From Trichuris trichiura (taxonomy: Eukaryota; Nematoda; Enoplea; Trichinellida; Trichuridae): a DNA stretch of 64,000 bases. The stretch covers positions 1,435,001 through 1,499,000 of the forward strand of contig JBAJFE010000011.1 in the NCBI GenBank assembly GCA_037903355.1. Reading direction: 5' to 3'. Under the pieces are notes generated by a model. It had not been told where the DNA came from, searched no databases, and worked only from the letters and a program-made list of their open reading frames with translations. The position numbers and the translations under genes were made by a program. Below, one piece after another: positions 1-12,716 of the stretch (position 1 is its first letter; each line of letters begins with the position of its first letter).

Positions 1-1480
1 TTATGGAAGGTAACCGCTGCAGACGGGAGAGGAGAAGAACAAGAACAATCATGACAATGTGCAAGCTATCGGCAATGAAGCGCCGTCTGGAGAACAGGCA
101 GCCAGCAGACCTTGAAGACTTGAAGGGGCAAAAATAGGGTCAAGGTGGGTGCTTTGCCCAACGGAGCGAAGATAATGGATCATGCAAGGGAGGGCGCAAG
201 TACGGAGTCGATTCAACAACGCATTATGAGCTTGAAGAACAAACTGTTCACGCAATTCCATCGAAGCAACTATAAACCGACCGACGACAACGAATGACCA
301 ACGGAGCCTTAAGCATTGCTTCATCGTCGAGTAAAGAGGTCTCGAAGAGAAAGTGTTATTCATTTGAGTCGCACTTTCGGCCCTCCGGCAGCAACAGAAA
401 GGCGCAGTGGATGGCGAAATATCTCAACCAACAAATCAATTGCTGGCAATTGAAGCACTCGTAATAAATGCAAAAACATTTCTTCCCACAATTCTTCGGC
501 CGGATGACCCAAATGCCATTGAATTTGAACCAAAAAAAAGCTACAGTGCTTTTGCAACCAACAAATGAGCTCTCCTTTAGACAACAGGTCGACCGCAGCT
601 TTTATGATAAAAGCGTTGTTGCGTATATGCAAGTTCGCTACTGGGTCGTTTCAACTCTTGCGGACGTGCACGTTTGAGGCGGTTTGAAGTTTCTGTCAAC
701 CTTCGCTATTTTTTCAGCCAATTCATTAACCATTGTAGACGGCAAGCTAATCAACGTTCCCGAATTTCCAATTAAAAAAACCAGTCACGTGCAGGTTGGT
801 CAACAATCAGTCTTTCGTCGAAGCAAGCTTTTGTACGGTGCCAACCGAGGTGGAATTCATTTTGACATCGGGTTTAGGCAAAAGCAAATGGATTACTTGA
901 GTCTGCTGACATGCAGGCCTTGACAAAACGCTTATCTAAACCTAACGACATTTTTAAAAATGAAGGACGCCCCAAACGGCCACGTTTTCGCATGCGGCAC
1001 TCAATGAACTTCTTGGTAGAAAATGTTTCCCTCTTTCTGCGGACTAACAGGAAGCTAAAGTAGGGCAGACTAGTAAATAGCAAATGGCTTGTCACATCGA
1101 TACTGCAGAAACGTTTACAAGAAGAGAACTGTATTTATGCAAACGTTGGTACTACTGGCGTAAGCCTCTATAAGCATGCGTATCAACTGGCAAACTGGAT
1201 AATGCTTGCTGTTCAACGACTTAGGTATAGCTTGGAGAGAAGTGAAAAATGGAACGCCTGAATCACCCGTCTGAAACGAGACTGTAACTTGTTAATTAGT
1301 CGACGGTGTTCTGACAAGTCTAAAGTCCAAGAAAAGCAGGGAGATGATAGCTGGCAGCGCGACAATATTCACTCCGCAATGTCTCAGTTGTTGACAACAA
1401 CCAGGCGATCCATGCACTTATTCATCGTAGGAAACCGAAGGTCAGCTGGTGACACTGTCCGCTTAGCTGCCAAACCGTAA
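1..1480 (+). other. Coding-like stretch, exons unresolved
   Basis: No gene model could be closed here, but the plus strand reads like spliced coding sequence. Open blocks with protein-like composition lie at 139-297, 369-566 and 684-923. Another block at 914-1480 stays in one frame and is broken by only two stops; the second can be removed by an intron with a GTATAG donor near 1226 and an AG acceptor near 1299 that keeps the frame. Near 1450 the translation contains FIVGN after a TTTRRS stretch, vaguely like motif VI of superfamily-1 helicases, which is too weak to assign. All three plus frames are partly open between 138 and 566, so base composition alone may explain some of it. If this is a gene, it runs off the left edge and converges on DLST. 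Confidence 0.3.
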
Positions 1481-2523
1481 ATAAGGGGAGTGAATGCTTA
1501 GAGAACCGCAGGAAACGTAAGGACGTTCCATAAACTTTTCAACCGGTTCTGGCGACACTATTGCAAAATAGCCTAACAGTACCTGCGCATGACACGGCGA
1601 ACAACACAAACTGGACATTGGCAGAATTCTTCTAACATGGACAGGGCAGTTAATCACTGGAAAACGGTCGCGTATTTGCTCTGTCAGAGCAATGGGAAGG
1701 AGAACTAATTGCGAAGGACTTCAAGCGAACTAACGACTATAAAGTAAAAGAAGAGAAAATTGGCTGCTTGCCTGCACTGATCCGCTCGAATTATGCTGCT
1801 TCATTATCCTCTGAGTCAAATCGGCCGAGCTCATCCCTGCTTGCCAAACGCGTATTGCTCAATGCATCGCGTCTTCGTACAAAAGTCGCATAATGCACAT
1901 ATACACCATACTCAATGCTTGCCGCGTCCAACTGAGCGAAGACAAAGGCCCGACGACAGGCCGACCACAATTCGCGCTACCAAAAAGTCAACACAGCGCC
2001 AAACACCGTTTTCTAAGTGACATTCAGGTTCAGTTTACTTAATGGCTCTCTCGCCCAATCGAATAAATCTCCAGTATTACCCACGACTTATTCAGACTTT
2101 TTAAGCGCCAGATTAAAGCGATCAGTGCAAAATGATTACCACAACAACGGTGCTTACGCTGCCTACATAATTTCAACGAATAATTGCTTCTTTGCTGCCA
2201 GAATGATTGAATCCAAACTGCGCTTGACATCTGAGAAAGCGATATGATTCATCTGATTCGCCGACTGCGGAGTAGAATTGGATTGTCTCCACTTGCGCAA
2301 ATACTGCTATTTGAACAGGTGCAACAAGCGACAGTGAGGAAAGAAAAATCTAACCGCTGTCGTATCGCATTTAATACGCAAAAGAAAGGAAGCTCCATTT
2401 GTTGCGCCCTGAGCACTTGCGAGTTGTCAAATTACGAACGGGAGCACAAGTTTGCCAAATCAGTAGAAGGGAAACGCTAAAGGCGCTACTGCAGAGATTT
2501 GAAATGCCAACATGCTATCACGG
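1481..2523. other. Intergenic, weak overlapping ORFs
   Basis: Three small plus-strand ORFs (1793-2020, 2017-2247, 2244-2480) overlap end to end but do not join in a consistent frame, and none resembles a known family. The stretch probably holds the 3' end of whatever lies upstream plus the DLST 3' UTR. Confidence 0.3.
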
Positions 2524-5461
2524 CTAGAGACCAAGAAGCATAATTGCCGGATTTTCAATTGCCCTCTTTATAGTTCGTAAAAACGTCACTGCTTCTCGAC
2601 CGTCGATCAACCGATGATCGTAAGTGAGACAAATGTACATCATAGGCCGAATCTCAATCTAAAACCATTGCAGTTGAATCGAGCGAATAAATAAGTGTAG
2701 ACACGGCGGCAATTTACCTTTCCGTCTACGGCGGCAGGCTTATCAACGATGGCATGTATGCCCAGAATAGCAGACTGAGGTGGATTGATTATTGGAGTTC
2801 CAAAAAGAGATCCAAACACTCCCCCGTTCGAAATTGTAAACGTCCCACCTTCCATATCTTCAATTGGCAGCTTGTTTATCTTCGCCTGGAAAATAATGCA
2901 CAAGCTTGAAGAATAGAAAGATTGCCCAAGTGCCTACCAATTCAGCAAAGTGAGCAATCGACTTTTCCACGTCGGCAAAACTCATAGACTCAACGTTTCG
3001 AAGTACAGGTACAACAAGACCCTGAAACACAAATTAAAAAGTGAAAAAATTAATACTCGACTTTTACAATTATCCAAGTCAAAAAGAAAGAGATGAAACT
3101 TAAACTTTTTTACTTAAAAAGAAGAGATATCAAATAAACGACTGATAAACAATCCCTTCAATGAAGCTTGTATTCAAGTCCGGTGAAATTTCTTGGTAGC
3201 TATTTGTTTGAATAGTTAATCTTACGGTTAGGGGCATAAGAAAACTTTAAACAGCCATAAATGACTTTCTTTTGCTGACCAATAATACGACATTCTTAAA
3301 GGCATTTAAGAGGTTGAAAAATTCAATCTTCAATTAATAGATGAGAACTGAAACTTACTCGACTTGAGTCAACTGACGAAGCATTATTTACACACAGAGA
3401 AATCGTTCTGAAAGACTGACGCCTTCGCAGACGACATTCTTAATTCCCTCACTCATTGAGGCACCATTCTTTCTGTGCAGTACTCTCAACATCACGAATA
3501 TTTACGCAGAAGAAGGCACTATGGGCACTTCTGCAAATGAAGACGCCGAGTAACACAAACTGGCGTTCTGAAGCGTCACTCAACTGAGAAAGAGTCTCGA
3601 ACTGCATTTTAAAAAAATTCCCCATGTTTCGACGCGTCCTCATTTGTTGGCACGAATTTGCTACCAACAACAAATGACTAAATTTTAAGCTTAAAATCTT
3701 ATCAAAGAACAGAATATACAAACACATTTACGAATTGGTTACAGAGTGACTACAATAGAAGACTACTTACTCTGGGAGACGCTACTGCTACACTGATGTC
3801 AATGAATTGTCGATACACTATTTCACCTTCGTCAATGACTGAAAAAATAAAAGTTTTTTCATGACTACTTTAAAAGACGTTAACGTCACCTGCATTCACA
3901 ATTGGTTGGTCCTGTAAGGCATAGGTCGCAGCTTTAACGAATGGTGACATGAACCCTAACTTGACGCCGTACCTCTTTTGGAAGGCGTCGTTATACTTTT
4001 TGCGCATCGAGACAACAGCACTAAAATGCATATAGGTCGCAATCACATCTATCAATGTTTCGCCATCCAACCTCATGTCGACTTCGTTGAACGTGGTCAA
4101 CATTGCATACGTGTTCTGGGAGTCCTTAAGTCTTTGGGCAACTCGAGCACGCAATCGATTAATCTTGACCTAAAGAAGACGCCTTTAAGGTAACAGATAG
4201 AAATTGAGCAATGCTAACCCGGTATTCGGTCCTATCTCCCGTTATTTCTGTACTATACGCTTTCCGATCTTCCTCCGATCCACTTGCTGGTAATGGGATC
4301 ATCTGAGATTGAGGTTTCGGCGTAGCACGCAACGCGCTTTTCACGAATGGGGGTTTGTCGGACTTTGGCGGGGGTTCGGACAATTTCGGCTCCTCCTCTG
4401 CAGGAGGAGGCTCACCTATCGGTACATCATGTTTTACTTGCTCTTTCTTCGTTTCTTGGGTATCAGTTTCTGCATGCCCACTTGGCTCTTCGCCTAGTCA
4501 TAGGATTGCAAAACTTCTGCGATTTCAGAAGACCCTTTCATCAACATACTGGTGAGTCTTAATCGATACAACAACTGCTTGGCAGCGACTCTGTCACCGT
4601 CACTGACAAGCAGCTCCTCAAGGACACCCGAATGGGGAGCCGGCACTTCTACCGTGGTTTTATCAGTCTCGATTTCGGCCACCAGTTCGTCAGCTTTTAC
4701 AAATTCGCCCTTCTCTGAATTTGTAAGAAAGTTTACGAGAAAAGCGATCCGGCACTTCTCTACGCTTCAGCCAACGAATATCGCCTTCCGTTATAGATTC
4801 AGCAAACGTCGGACCCTCCACGTCAATAACATCTTGACCTGATAATAGATGATTAAACCAAAGAGAACAGTTGATGCTGCGTACCTAATGGGGTTGAAGT
4901 GAAAAATAGACGAATATGCTGAGTTGCAAAGCAGCAGCCTTTTCGGACACACGGAGTAAAGGAAGGCCATTGGAGAAATGCTACAACACATGTTGCTTTC
5001 CATAACAAATAATTCACAATGCCATGTTGCAAATCTTTCGAACGACAAATGATTAATACATTGTTCAACTTTACCATTCAAAGAAGAGGCAACAAGTAAC
5101 AAACAGGTAGACTATTTCGCTTACTCGTCGTTGACGAGAAAACAGGCGTTCCAAATGGACGTTAATTTTTTTTTGGTCGGAAAAGAACGTTACGAAACGT
5201 CAAAACTTGACTGAACAAGATTAGCCACTCGTTGTAAAGTATTCAAAACTGGCAATTTGACAAGAATAAAAACGAAACAGCCACTTACGGAATCGAGATT
5301 CACATTGCTTAAAGGCAGACAAGGGAGCCGAACTTTCGGAACGAGTATTCTGTTAACAAATGAACAACCATCGCGGCAGAAATAATCGTAACTAATACCT
5401 TAACATAGAAATCCAAAAGGCGAGTTAGGCGCCTTAAAGACCGAGTTTGGAAGGATGACAT
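2524..5461 (-). CDS. DLST: Dihydrolipoyllysine succinyltransferase, E2 of 2-oxoglutarate dehydrogenase
   Basis: Mitochondrial E2 transfers succinyl from its lipoyl arm to CoA in the TCA cycle. Eleven exons close to 440 codons: 5461-5399, 5349-5289, 4838-4764, 4714-4550, 4493-4219, 4169-4072, 4020-3890, 3838-3771, 3021-2938, 2885-2718, 2658-2524. Residues 1-40 are Arg-rich with few acids, as in a mitochondrial transit peptide. One lipoyl domain follows (about 44-118) with the lipoyl-lysine motif EIETDKTT (Lys85). A Pro/Glu-rich linker spans about 121-210, with no peripheral-subunit-binding domain, as usual for animal DLST. The catalytic domain (about 214-440) contains [19 protein letters not shown] and the active-site motif DHRLIDG (His411, Asp415). 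Introns are 49-56 nt except one of 749 nt and one of 450 nt. The start gives the best transit peptide; another Met could lie slightly upstream in a different frame. Confidence 0.96.
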
Positions 5462-8021
5462 TTCGAACGGCGAAATTGTCCGACTGCTAAAATGCGAAAT
5501 GACATGTTACGCCTTTGCTGTCATTGCTCTGAAAGAGAACTAGTACTTTAAAAAAGAATGATAAAAAAGCAAAGAAGTCAAGTTCAAAACAAGATAAAGT
5601 ACTTGTCAGACAGTTCCGCGCAAACAGGCAATGGAAGAAAGTAAAAACAGCTTGACAGGCCAGTTGAACCTGCGGATCGAAACTTACAAAAGGCGACTAA
5701 TAACATACATCATTTGCGTAGTTATTACTGATTGCAAAAGCGTACGAATTAGCAATACGTTTCGAATTACAAGGAACTTTTGCTTTTAACAGCTTAAAGA
5801 TACGCAAAGTAACAGATACGAAATTGTCACTTATCACATGGCAAGTAAACCGCGCGCTAGAGAGAAACCAAAGCGGCCATCCTGGGCAGCGGCCTTAAAA
5901 TAATGAAAGTTGCAGCAATTTTTTGCCTTATGCGTAGGAATATATTTAAACTTTCAAAATTCTGCACTATCAGTGCTCGGACTTCCAGCATCCTACAATA
6001 AGATTAATTCGAAGGTACATGATCACAAAAACAATTCAGAACTACATGCTTAATGGGGCGTACAGTTCATAGCTACTCTAATTTTCGTTGTGGAGATCAT
6101 AAGAGTATGAACATAGCGTTCTAATGTTCGCGTATTCCCACCAGTATGGTACCTTAATGCTTTTGTCGTTTTTCTCTCATCGCGTTCTTACTATTCTCTT
6201 TGTCTGGTCAGGTTGAAGTTCTCTCCGCGAACAGGAAGGGATTTGTCGGAAGCATTGATGGAATCTTACAAACGACCTGCAATTTACGAAAAGAAACTCG
6301 AAGCTGAGCTAAAAGTTGACCGCCAACATAGCGCGACGTAATTGCCTCCGTCGTTTAACAATCTCTCTGTCACAAGTAAAATATATTTAAAAACAAAGAA
6401 GTTTACCCGCGCAAATCATTAACGAAGACAACTGTTCAAAGCAATAAAAAAGTTATTTGCATATCAATCAATTTTGATTAGTTAAGCTGAAATGAGGCAA
6501 GCAAAAATAAATTCGCGTGTTATTTTCTTTTGCGCTGCTTATTTCTCCCAACAAGCAAAGCAGATTTTCAGCACAATAAGTTACAAAATGTTTGAAAGCT
6601 TTTTTCCTTTCGTCCGTGACTTTGCTTAGAGTGTTTGGAACATTATTGATACTACTTGCAGGACGGTTACGCCACGCAATCTCGGCTTCGGTTATCAGTT
6701 TTTCACAATTGCATTAAATCTTCGTATACTGTACTTGATTATCAGGTAATACAGCTTTAAAATTAACAGTAAAACTATTGATGCGCAGGATAGAAGCAAT
6801 ATGGACTTGACGCATTTGAACTCAAAGCCTAATAAATTACTCGGCACTTTTGTGGTTCGAAAGAGTGCTACGCATTCTGACGGTATGTGTTTACATCAAG
6901 CTTTTAGTTTGGGAAAAAAGTCAAATTTCAATTTTTAAATCGAGACTGCTTGAGATCAATGGAAAAGTCATCGCAAGAAGCAAACATCAGTGCAATTGAG
7001 CGCCACTAAGCTAGCAGCAGCAAAAAAATGCCAACGAAAATAAAGTGGAAATTGCAGAACAAGTACTCGTAGCGCTCATTCTGATCCGGAATTGTGAATC
7101 AGCAAGCTGGTAACCGCGGAATGAGGATAATTAGAAAGCAGTTTCCGCCACTTCGAAAAGTTGGTTGGAATGTCTTTTTTCTCTGATGTTTTGTTCCCAC
7201 CACCGCTGCCGTGATATTTCACTTCGATAAGAAGGCGAATTCGGGTTGCTTCGTTGCGGAAGCGCTCCTTCTATTAACCCTAAAGGGCATGCGCTTCTAG
7301 TCAAACAATTAGTCAATCCTTGCTAAACAACAGGCTATAGAGAAAGTACGCAGAAATTTCAGGCTAGTGAAACTTTTAAATTTTTGGGCCACAGTACAAC
7401 AGTTACGAGTGACAAAAGCGAACTGCCTTCCAATTCGCTCTCGCTGCTGCATGTTTGCCAGTCGACCTACTCTGCACATAATACCTATGGAAAATGTACA
7501 CTGCAGGCTGCTTGAACTAGTGAGACATGCTTATCGTCGTCAACTGCTATTTCTACTCTTACCTATTCATAAAACCGCGTCCTCCGCTATAAACGAACGA
7601 AAACAGGTCGATATATCTTTCACTGACGTTTCATACACAATTCGCTATGTTATGAGATAATAATTTACGCCCATATTTTTAGCTTTCGGTTTTAAAGACC
7701 TAAGCATTTTAGACAAGTAAAACTGCTAGTGGTGCAGCCGCTGATGCTATTGGCTGGAGAAGAGGAAACGAGAACAGCTGTTTCATTCACGAACTACCTC
7801 TGAACGAAGAACGAGATTGTTTACAGCCTAAATAACGCTTCGCATGCGGACGAAACCTAATTACGGTGGTCAGTAAAGCCAACGGGTTTCATACAGGATT
7901 TCCTTTCATAAAGATTTCCATCTACAACGTTGGCTGTCAGTTCGATCAATAGAATATAGTGCCTCCCTCTTGAAGCTGCTGACTTGAAATCGGCTAGATT
8001 GGACAAATCGAAACTCTACCA
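5462..8021. other. Intergenic between DLST and the SPRY/SOCS gene
   Basis: This holds the DLST promoter side and the 5' region of the SPRY/SOCS gene. The only coding-like block is the short plus-strand exon candidate at 6752-6882, listed separately. ORFs at 7131-7316 (-) and 7367-7660 (+) have no family features. No RNA gene or long repeat was seen. Confidence 0.5.
6752..6882 (+). CDS. Candidate exon with half an SH2-like motif
   Basis: An open block begins after an AG acceptor-like site and ends at a good donor (gac g|GTATGT). It contains an ATG at 6801 and the peptide LLGTFVVRKSATHSDG, which matches the GTFLVRxS core of SH2 domains (phosphotyrosine-binding Arg). No flanking exon with the rest of the domain was found within 1 kb. 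Phase 1 at the donor does not match an obvious acceptor in front of the SPRY/SOCS gene, so the two are not joined here. It could be a real exon of an unseen gene, an exon relic or coincidence. Confidence 0.22.
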
Positions 8022-8918
8022 ATGGAAAGCCGTCAATGCGTCGATTCATTCCTTCTGCCGCCGTTTCCATTTGGAACATTGACAATTGAAGCTCATCCGC
8101 GTTGTCGCAATGGTAAGGACCAGCTTGCTACTCTGTTGCGCGCATGCAGAAGAGGAGGTTTTTTAAAAGAATCAATGCGTATCTGTCAGTGCCTTCGCAC
8201 GAAGAAAAGTTTTCTTGGAGATTCAAACTTCTGTCCCTTCTCAAATGCCTGTGATGACAGCTGGACTTGGGATCCGCCTAAAGGGACCACTTCGGTGCAC
8301 ACCTACGGACCAAATGGACGAACGGTACTGTTTCATTCTAACTGGAGCAATGGAACCGTGGCCATTCGTGGAGACAGACCATTGCCCAAACATGGTCAAT
8401 ACTACTGGGAGATTGACGTTTCGCATAGGGTGTTTGGCACTAGTCTCATGTTCGGTATTGGAACCAGCAAAGCATCTTTGCACGAAACTCGTTTTGTCAA
8501 CTTAATTGGTCAGGATAGCCACAGTTGGGGTCTCAGTCACAAGGGACAATTATGGCACGACGGAAAAGAGCGCCAATTCACTGAGCCGTTTACGGAATAC
8601 ACACCAACGACTATAGGCCTTTTGTACAATGGGTCGCTAGGAACGCTGAGCTATTACAAAGATGGCCGCCCACTTGGTGTTGCCTTTGACGCTTTGAACA
8701 GCGTAGATGAACCTTTATATCCTATGATTTCTTCGACGGCTGCAAGGACGGAGATGACGTTAAACGAAACGAAACGAACTTTCTGGAATTTGCAGGACCG
8801 TTGTTGTTGGCGCCTCGTTAAGGAGCTCAAAAATATTGACCATGTGGATCAACTGCCTTTGCCGCCAACTCTACTCATCGAGCTTAAGCGTCGTAGCAGG
8901 TGGGTTACGAAATTATGA
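8022..8918 (+). CDS. SPRY domain and SOCS box protein, SPSB3-like
   Basis: Substrate adaptor for Elongin B/C-Cullin ubiquitin ligases: the SPRY/B30.2 domain binds targets and the SOCS box recruits the ligase. The single-exon 298-residue ORF has a Cys-containing N-terminus, a SPRY domain at about 78-250 (DSWTWDPPKG, AIRG, YYWEIDV, FGIGTS, SWGLSHKG, ISSTAARTEM), and a C-terminal SOCS box at about 255-298 ending LPLPPTLLIELKRRSRWV. The order and the STAARTEM and LPLPP landmarks match the SPSB3 branch more than SPSB1/2/4. The absence of introns is unusual beside neighbours with 5-14 exons. An in-frame extension reaches a few codons upstream without another Met. A candidate polyadenylation signal AATAAA lies at 9073. 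Assignment to SPSB3 rather than another SPSB is by motif only. Confidence 0.9.
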   Translation: MESRQCVDSFLLPPFPFGTLTIEAHPRCRNGKDQLATLLRACRRGGFLKESMRICQCLRTKKSFLGDSNFCPFSNACDDSWTWDPPKGTTSVHTYGPNGRTVLFHSNWSNGTVAIRGDRPLPKHGQYYWEIDVSHRVFGTSLMFGIGTSKASLHETRFVNLIGQDSHSWGLSHKGQLWHDGKERQFTEPFTEYTPTTIGLLYNGSLGTLSYYKDGRPLGVAFDALNSVDEPLYPMISSTAARTEMTLNETKRTFWNLQDRCCWRLVKELKNIDHVDQLPLPPTLLIELKRRSRWVTKL

Positions 8919-11900
8919 ACAATGACTGTAGGACCAAATATGTAAATATCGTTAACTCTGTTCGTGCCATTTGACTTCACTTTCTTTTTGGACAAACTAT
9001 TAAGCACAAGATAGCTTGTTGTCCACTGTGTGCAAGGCAGTGCCACTTGCCTGTTCGCCCGTCCGTTTGACAAATAAACAAGGTCACCATCAACTAGTAG
9101 CCAGTCGAAGTGATCGATTTTAAAGCGCATTCGTTGTGAACGATTTCATTATCATAATTTCCGGGCAACGTTAACGCAAATCATAGTGCAACATTAATAA
9201 ACTTATCCAACCGGCTTTTGGCCTTACCTATCTATTAAATAAGTTGTAGATTGCCTAAACGTATTGAAAAATATTTTTCCGTGTTTGGCAATCAAGGAAC
9301 AACGAAGTCGAGAGCTTTGAAAAATTAAGTTGTGTCAGTTACGCGAGTTGCTTCGAATATTCAGCGTGCTTTCCCGGTAGAGAAATTGGAACAGACTTGA
9401 GAAGCTTAGATTCCGAATTTCCCTCAAGTAGGTGCCATTGAGTAAATTAGCCAAATGGAGAGGGTGACACGCGGGAACTTGATACTTAACGCCCTGAAAA
9501 GTTGATATGCTTCATCAAATATATAAGCCAATGTACAGATGGGCATGCCCTATTTTCACAACTGTTAAGCGCCTACAAAGTTCGTCTCACTTTGAACCAC
9601 CCATATACGATATGCGAGTCACTTCAGTCTTCTTTGTGCTTGCATATCAATCGCTTCGGTTTTGCCCATTAACTGCATCCGTATTATTGGATAAAACCCT
9701 TTTATCCACCCTGAATAACCAGCCACACGCTGAGAGGATACTTATTCTTGAATAAAAAGTTCGAAACATTGCTGCTTAGTAAAACTGTTGCATCTACTGG
9801 GTTCACGATGTAGATAGTACAGAAGTTTTGTAAAATGATGCTTCAAAAGAGCTGGCAAAGTAAACATGCTAATGGATAGTGGTAAATTTTGCTGATCCAG
9901 TGAGCTACGCTTGAAATCAATAGTCTTCTCAAAGAATATATTTTTCGGCAATGAAAACATCTGCCGACGCAACAGCGAAAAAGCGCGAAACATCAGATGG
10001 AATCGCACATATGCTAAGGAAGACAAATTCAGAAGGAAAACAGCAAAGATATTCCAACCCATTGTATCTCAGCGATCTGAAGAAAAAAGTCTCGATTTTC
10101 CCTTATCGAGTTGAGGATAAATCGATAATGGCAAAGAGGAAACTGGCAGATTCTGACATTCAAAAATGACACATAAAAAAGAAATTTCACGTCTGCCAAT
10201 CACAATAAGCATATTGTTCATCTTCAACTTAGAATCCTCGTTTGAACTGATAACACAAGTTCGGTTTTTGAGAAAAATTAGCCCTCTAGCATCGTAACTT
10301 AAACATAAATTTCATGGATGCACAATTGTTGCCACTTTCCATGGAGACGCAAAATAACAAATCTTAACAACAGTGCCGCGAAATGCGCCAAATATGCATT
10401 CAAACAAAACTTCTTGATCCAACAAGGGAAAGAAAAATTTGAAATCGCCTTCTCTCATTTTAAACTATTCTGTTGAGTGAAAATTTTGCCGTACTCGTAA
10501 TGATGAAAACTACAACCACGCAACCAACGAGCAAGCAACAACATGCCAAAACAAACTTGCGTTCGCGTATAAACACCTGCGCATCACTACAGTAATGAAA
10601 CTTTTTCTATCGTACAATGCTGACAGTATAACTTTAGTGGATTCTCAAGATCTTCCGACTCTATTTTTACAGCAAAAGCTTCCGCGAAGGAATTTTTTTA
10701 TCTACAGACGCTTGGTCGCGGGAAATTACACTCTAAGTCACTATTCCAGGAAACGTTTTTCTTGAAGTATTCGACTTTGAAAAATGACTAAACCAGTGTT
10801 ACTCAAAGAAGGGCATATTGCTACGTTAGCGGCTATAGAAAAATAGAGAAAACACTGGGTGACAAAACGACAACAAGAGGCGCTGGAACGTTTCGGCATA
10901 TTCTTACAGTTAGCGAGTGAATAAAAAAACAACTTTGTTCATCTCTGTAGTGACGTAAATTATTTCTTACTTCGACAAGTTCATGTCAACGTACTGAGAA
11001 AGGAATAGCTAAAGACGTGGAGCACAACGGCGAAGAAGAAGAAAATGGGGAGTGGGAAGAGGCCCTGAGAAAACCGAAGCTGCTGGAAGAGGCTCTCGTC
11101 AAGGAAAAATAAGAAACCACTAGACTAAGCGATAGCAAGCAAGCTGCTGATTAGTCAATTGCAAGACACTCAAAATTAGAGATCTGATGCGCTAGACATA
11201 ACTTTTACTCTCATCAGTTCCCGTTCGGTTAAACAATCAGAAAAGTGCTCTGCCTGGCGAAATGAGAGGGAAAACTTTAAAATTGCAGCAAATAAAATGA
11301 TTTTTAAAACGAACAACTCTGTTGCACGCCTGATTGAAGAGAATGGAAATAAACCATGCACCTCAATAGTATGATTATCTTTGAAAATAATTTAAAACAG
11401 GACTAACCTGGACGGATTCGGCAGACTGCTGGGAGCAGAGTTGTGAAATTTGAAATGTTGCACCACCAGATTAATTCCGTTCACGTACGATCAACTATTA
11501 CAGTAGAACAAACATCTTGCGCGTCGATCTTACTGTACTTAAAATTCCCGCCTCTTTTACCTAATCAGTTTCCAGCTTGTCTTGCAACCTGTGAAGTCGA
11601 TTTGCAGCCATTAAACTCATCAGTCATTCATTAATTTTGCAAAAAAGCATTTCTGCTGCTGAGGACCAATGGTAAGTCGTTATGCACTATTTTGAATTAA
11701 TCAGGCCGTCAGTGCGATTGAAATGTTGTCTTTTCGTTGCTATACAGCTTCAGTAATGCAGAAGACGATTTCCGAGCGTAGAAAATTTCCCGCTTTGTTA
11801 TAATTTTCGTGAAAACCCCACATCAACCTAAGCTTTGTTCCATTCCTTGTTTCATCTATGTATTATTTTAAATTTTACATCGGAGGAAGTAGAAATTACT

Positions 11901-12716
11901 AAAAAAAAATAGGTTAACCTTTCGTATACGTTTCTAGTTCACAGCTAATAAGCTTGATGCTGTTTCACCATGTCAGGTGCGCAAAAACTTTTCCACGCCA
12001 TACCTGTATTTGTTTGCCTTACCAATAGTTTTGCATCGTTCATAACACGAATTTTCCTTGCGGTTAAGGCGTCACAGAAAATCTACCAGAGCACCAACTT
12101 GGAAGGCAATTTCAAAAGCTACGTCTTTACGTTATCTAAATTAGGCTTTGTTGTATTTTCTAAAACATACAACTTTCCGCTGTTAATGGAAGACGTATAA
12201 TTAATTCAGATTACAAATACAAAAAATACAGCTTCTTGGATGCGAAAATCAAAAGTTTTCTCTATCATATTGACACTCTTTATTTTCTAATTCACACAAA
12301 GTCAGACAGTCGGGCAGACGTAAAGTTCTTCATCTAAAGTTGCCTTACTCCGTACGTTCAACGCATCTTTAAACTTATTGCGCAATTACGTATGTATCCA
12401 AATTTTAATTGACGAAAAGAATGTATATTTCTTTAAACGAACATATAGACTAAGTTCCACCTAATAAGTACTGAACATTGCCAACAAAATTAATAAACTA
12501 TACTTGAAATACATTGCTCTGCTGTCTATACGATGAACTGTTCTTTCTCGCTGCAACTTGTCACCTGAAGTCATTAGCATAAGTCAGCAGCGATACGCAA
12601 ACTTTTAACTGGTTGAATCGTGGCTTTGTAAGTCAGAAATCCCAACCTGTAAGTAGTTATATGCTCTAAGCAAATATTCATCTCAGTATCTATTAAAAAG
12701 TACACCCTTTCAGGCA
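8919..12716. other. Intergenic, no gene recognised
   Basis: About 3.8 kb of AT-rich sequence. It begins with the SPRY/SOCS 3' UTR. Overlapping small ORFs on both strands at 9742-10169 include a Lys-rich plus-strand frame (9951-10169), but no splice structure or family motif supports them. Confidence 0.5.

Noticed and set aside
3449..3727. Minus-strand ORF inside a DLST intron
   Set aside because: The DLST exons on either side join in phase to a conserved sequence (ASPR/GLVV), so this is intronic.
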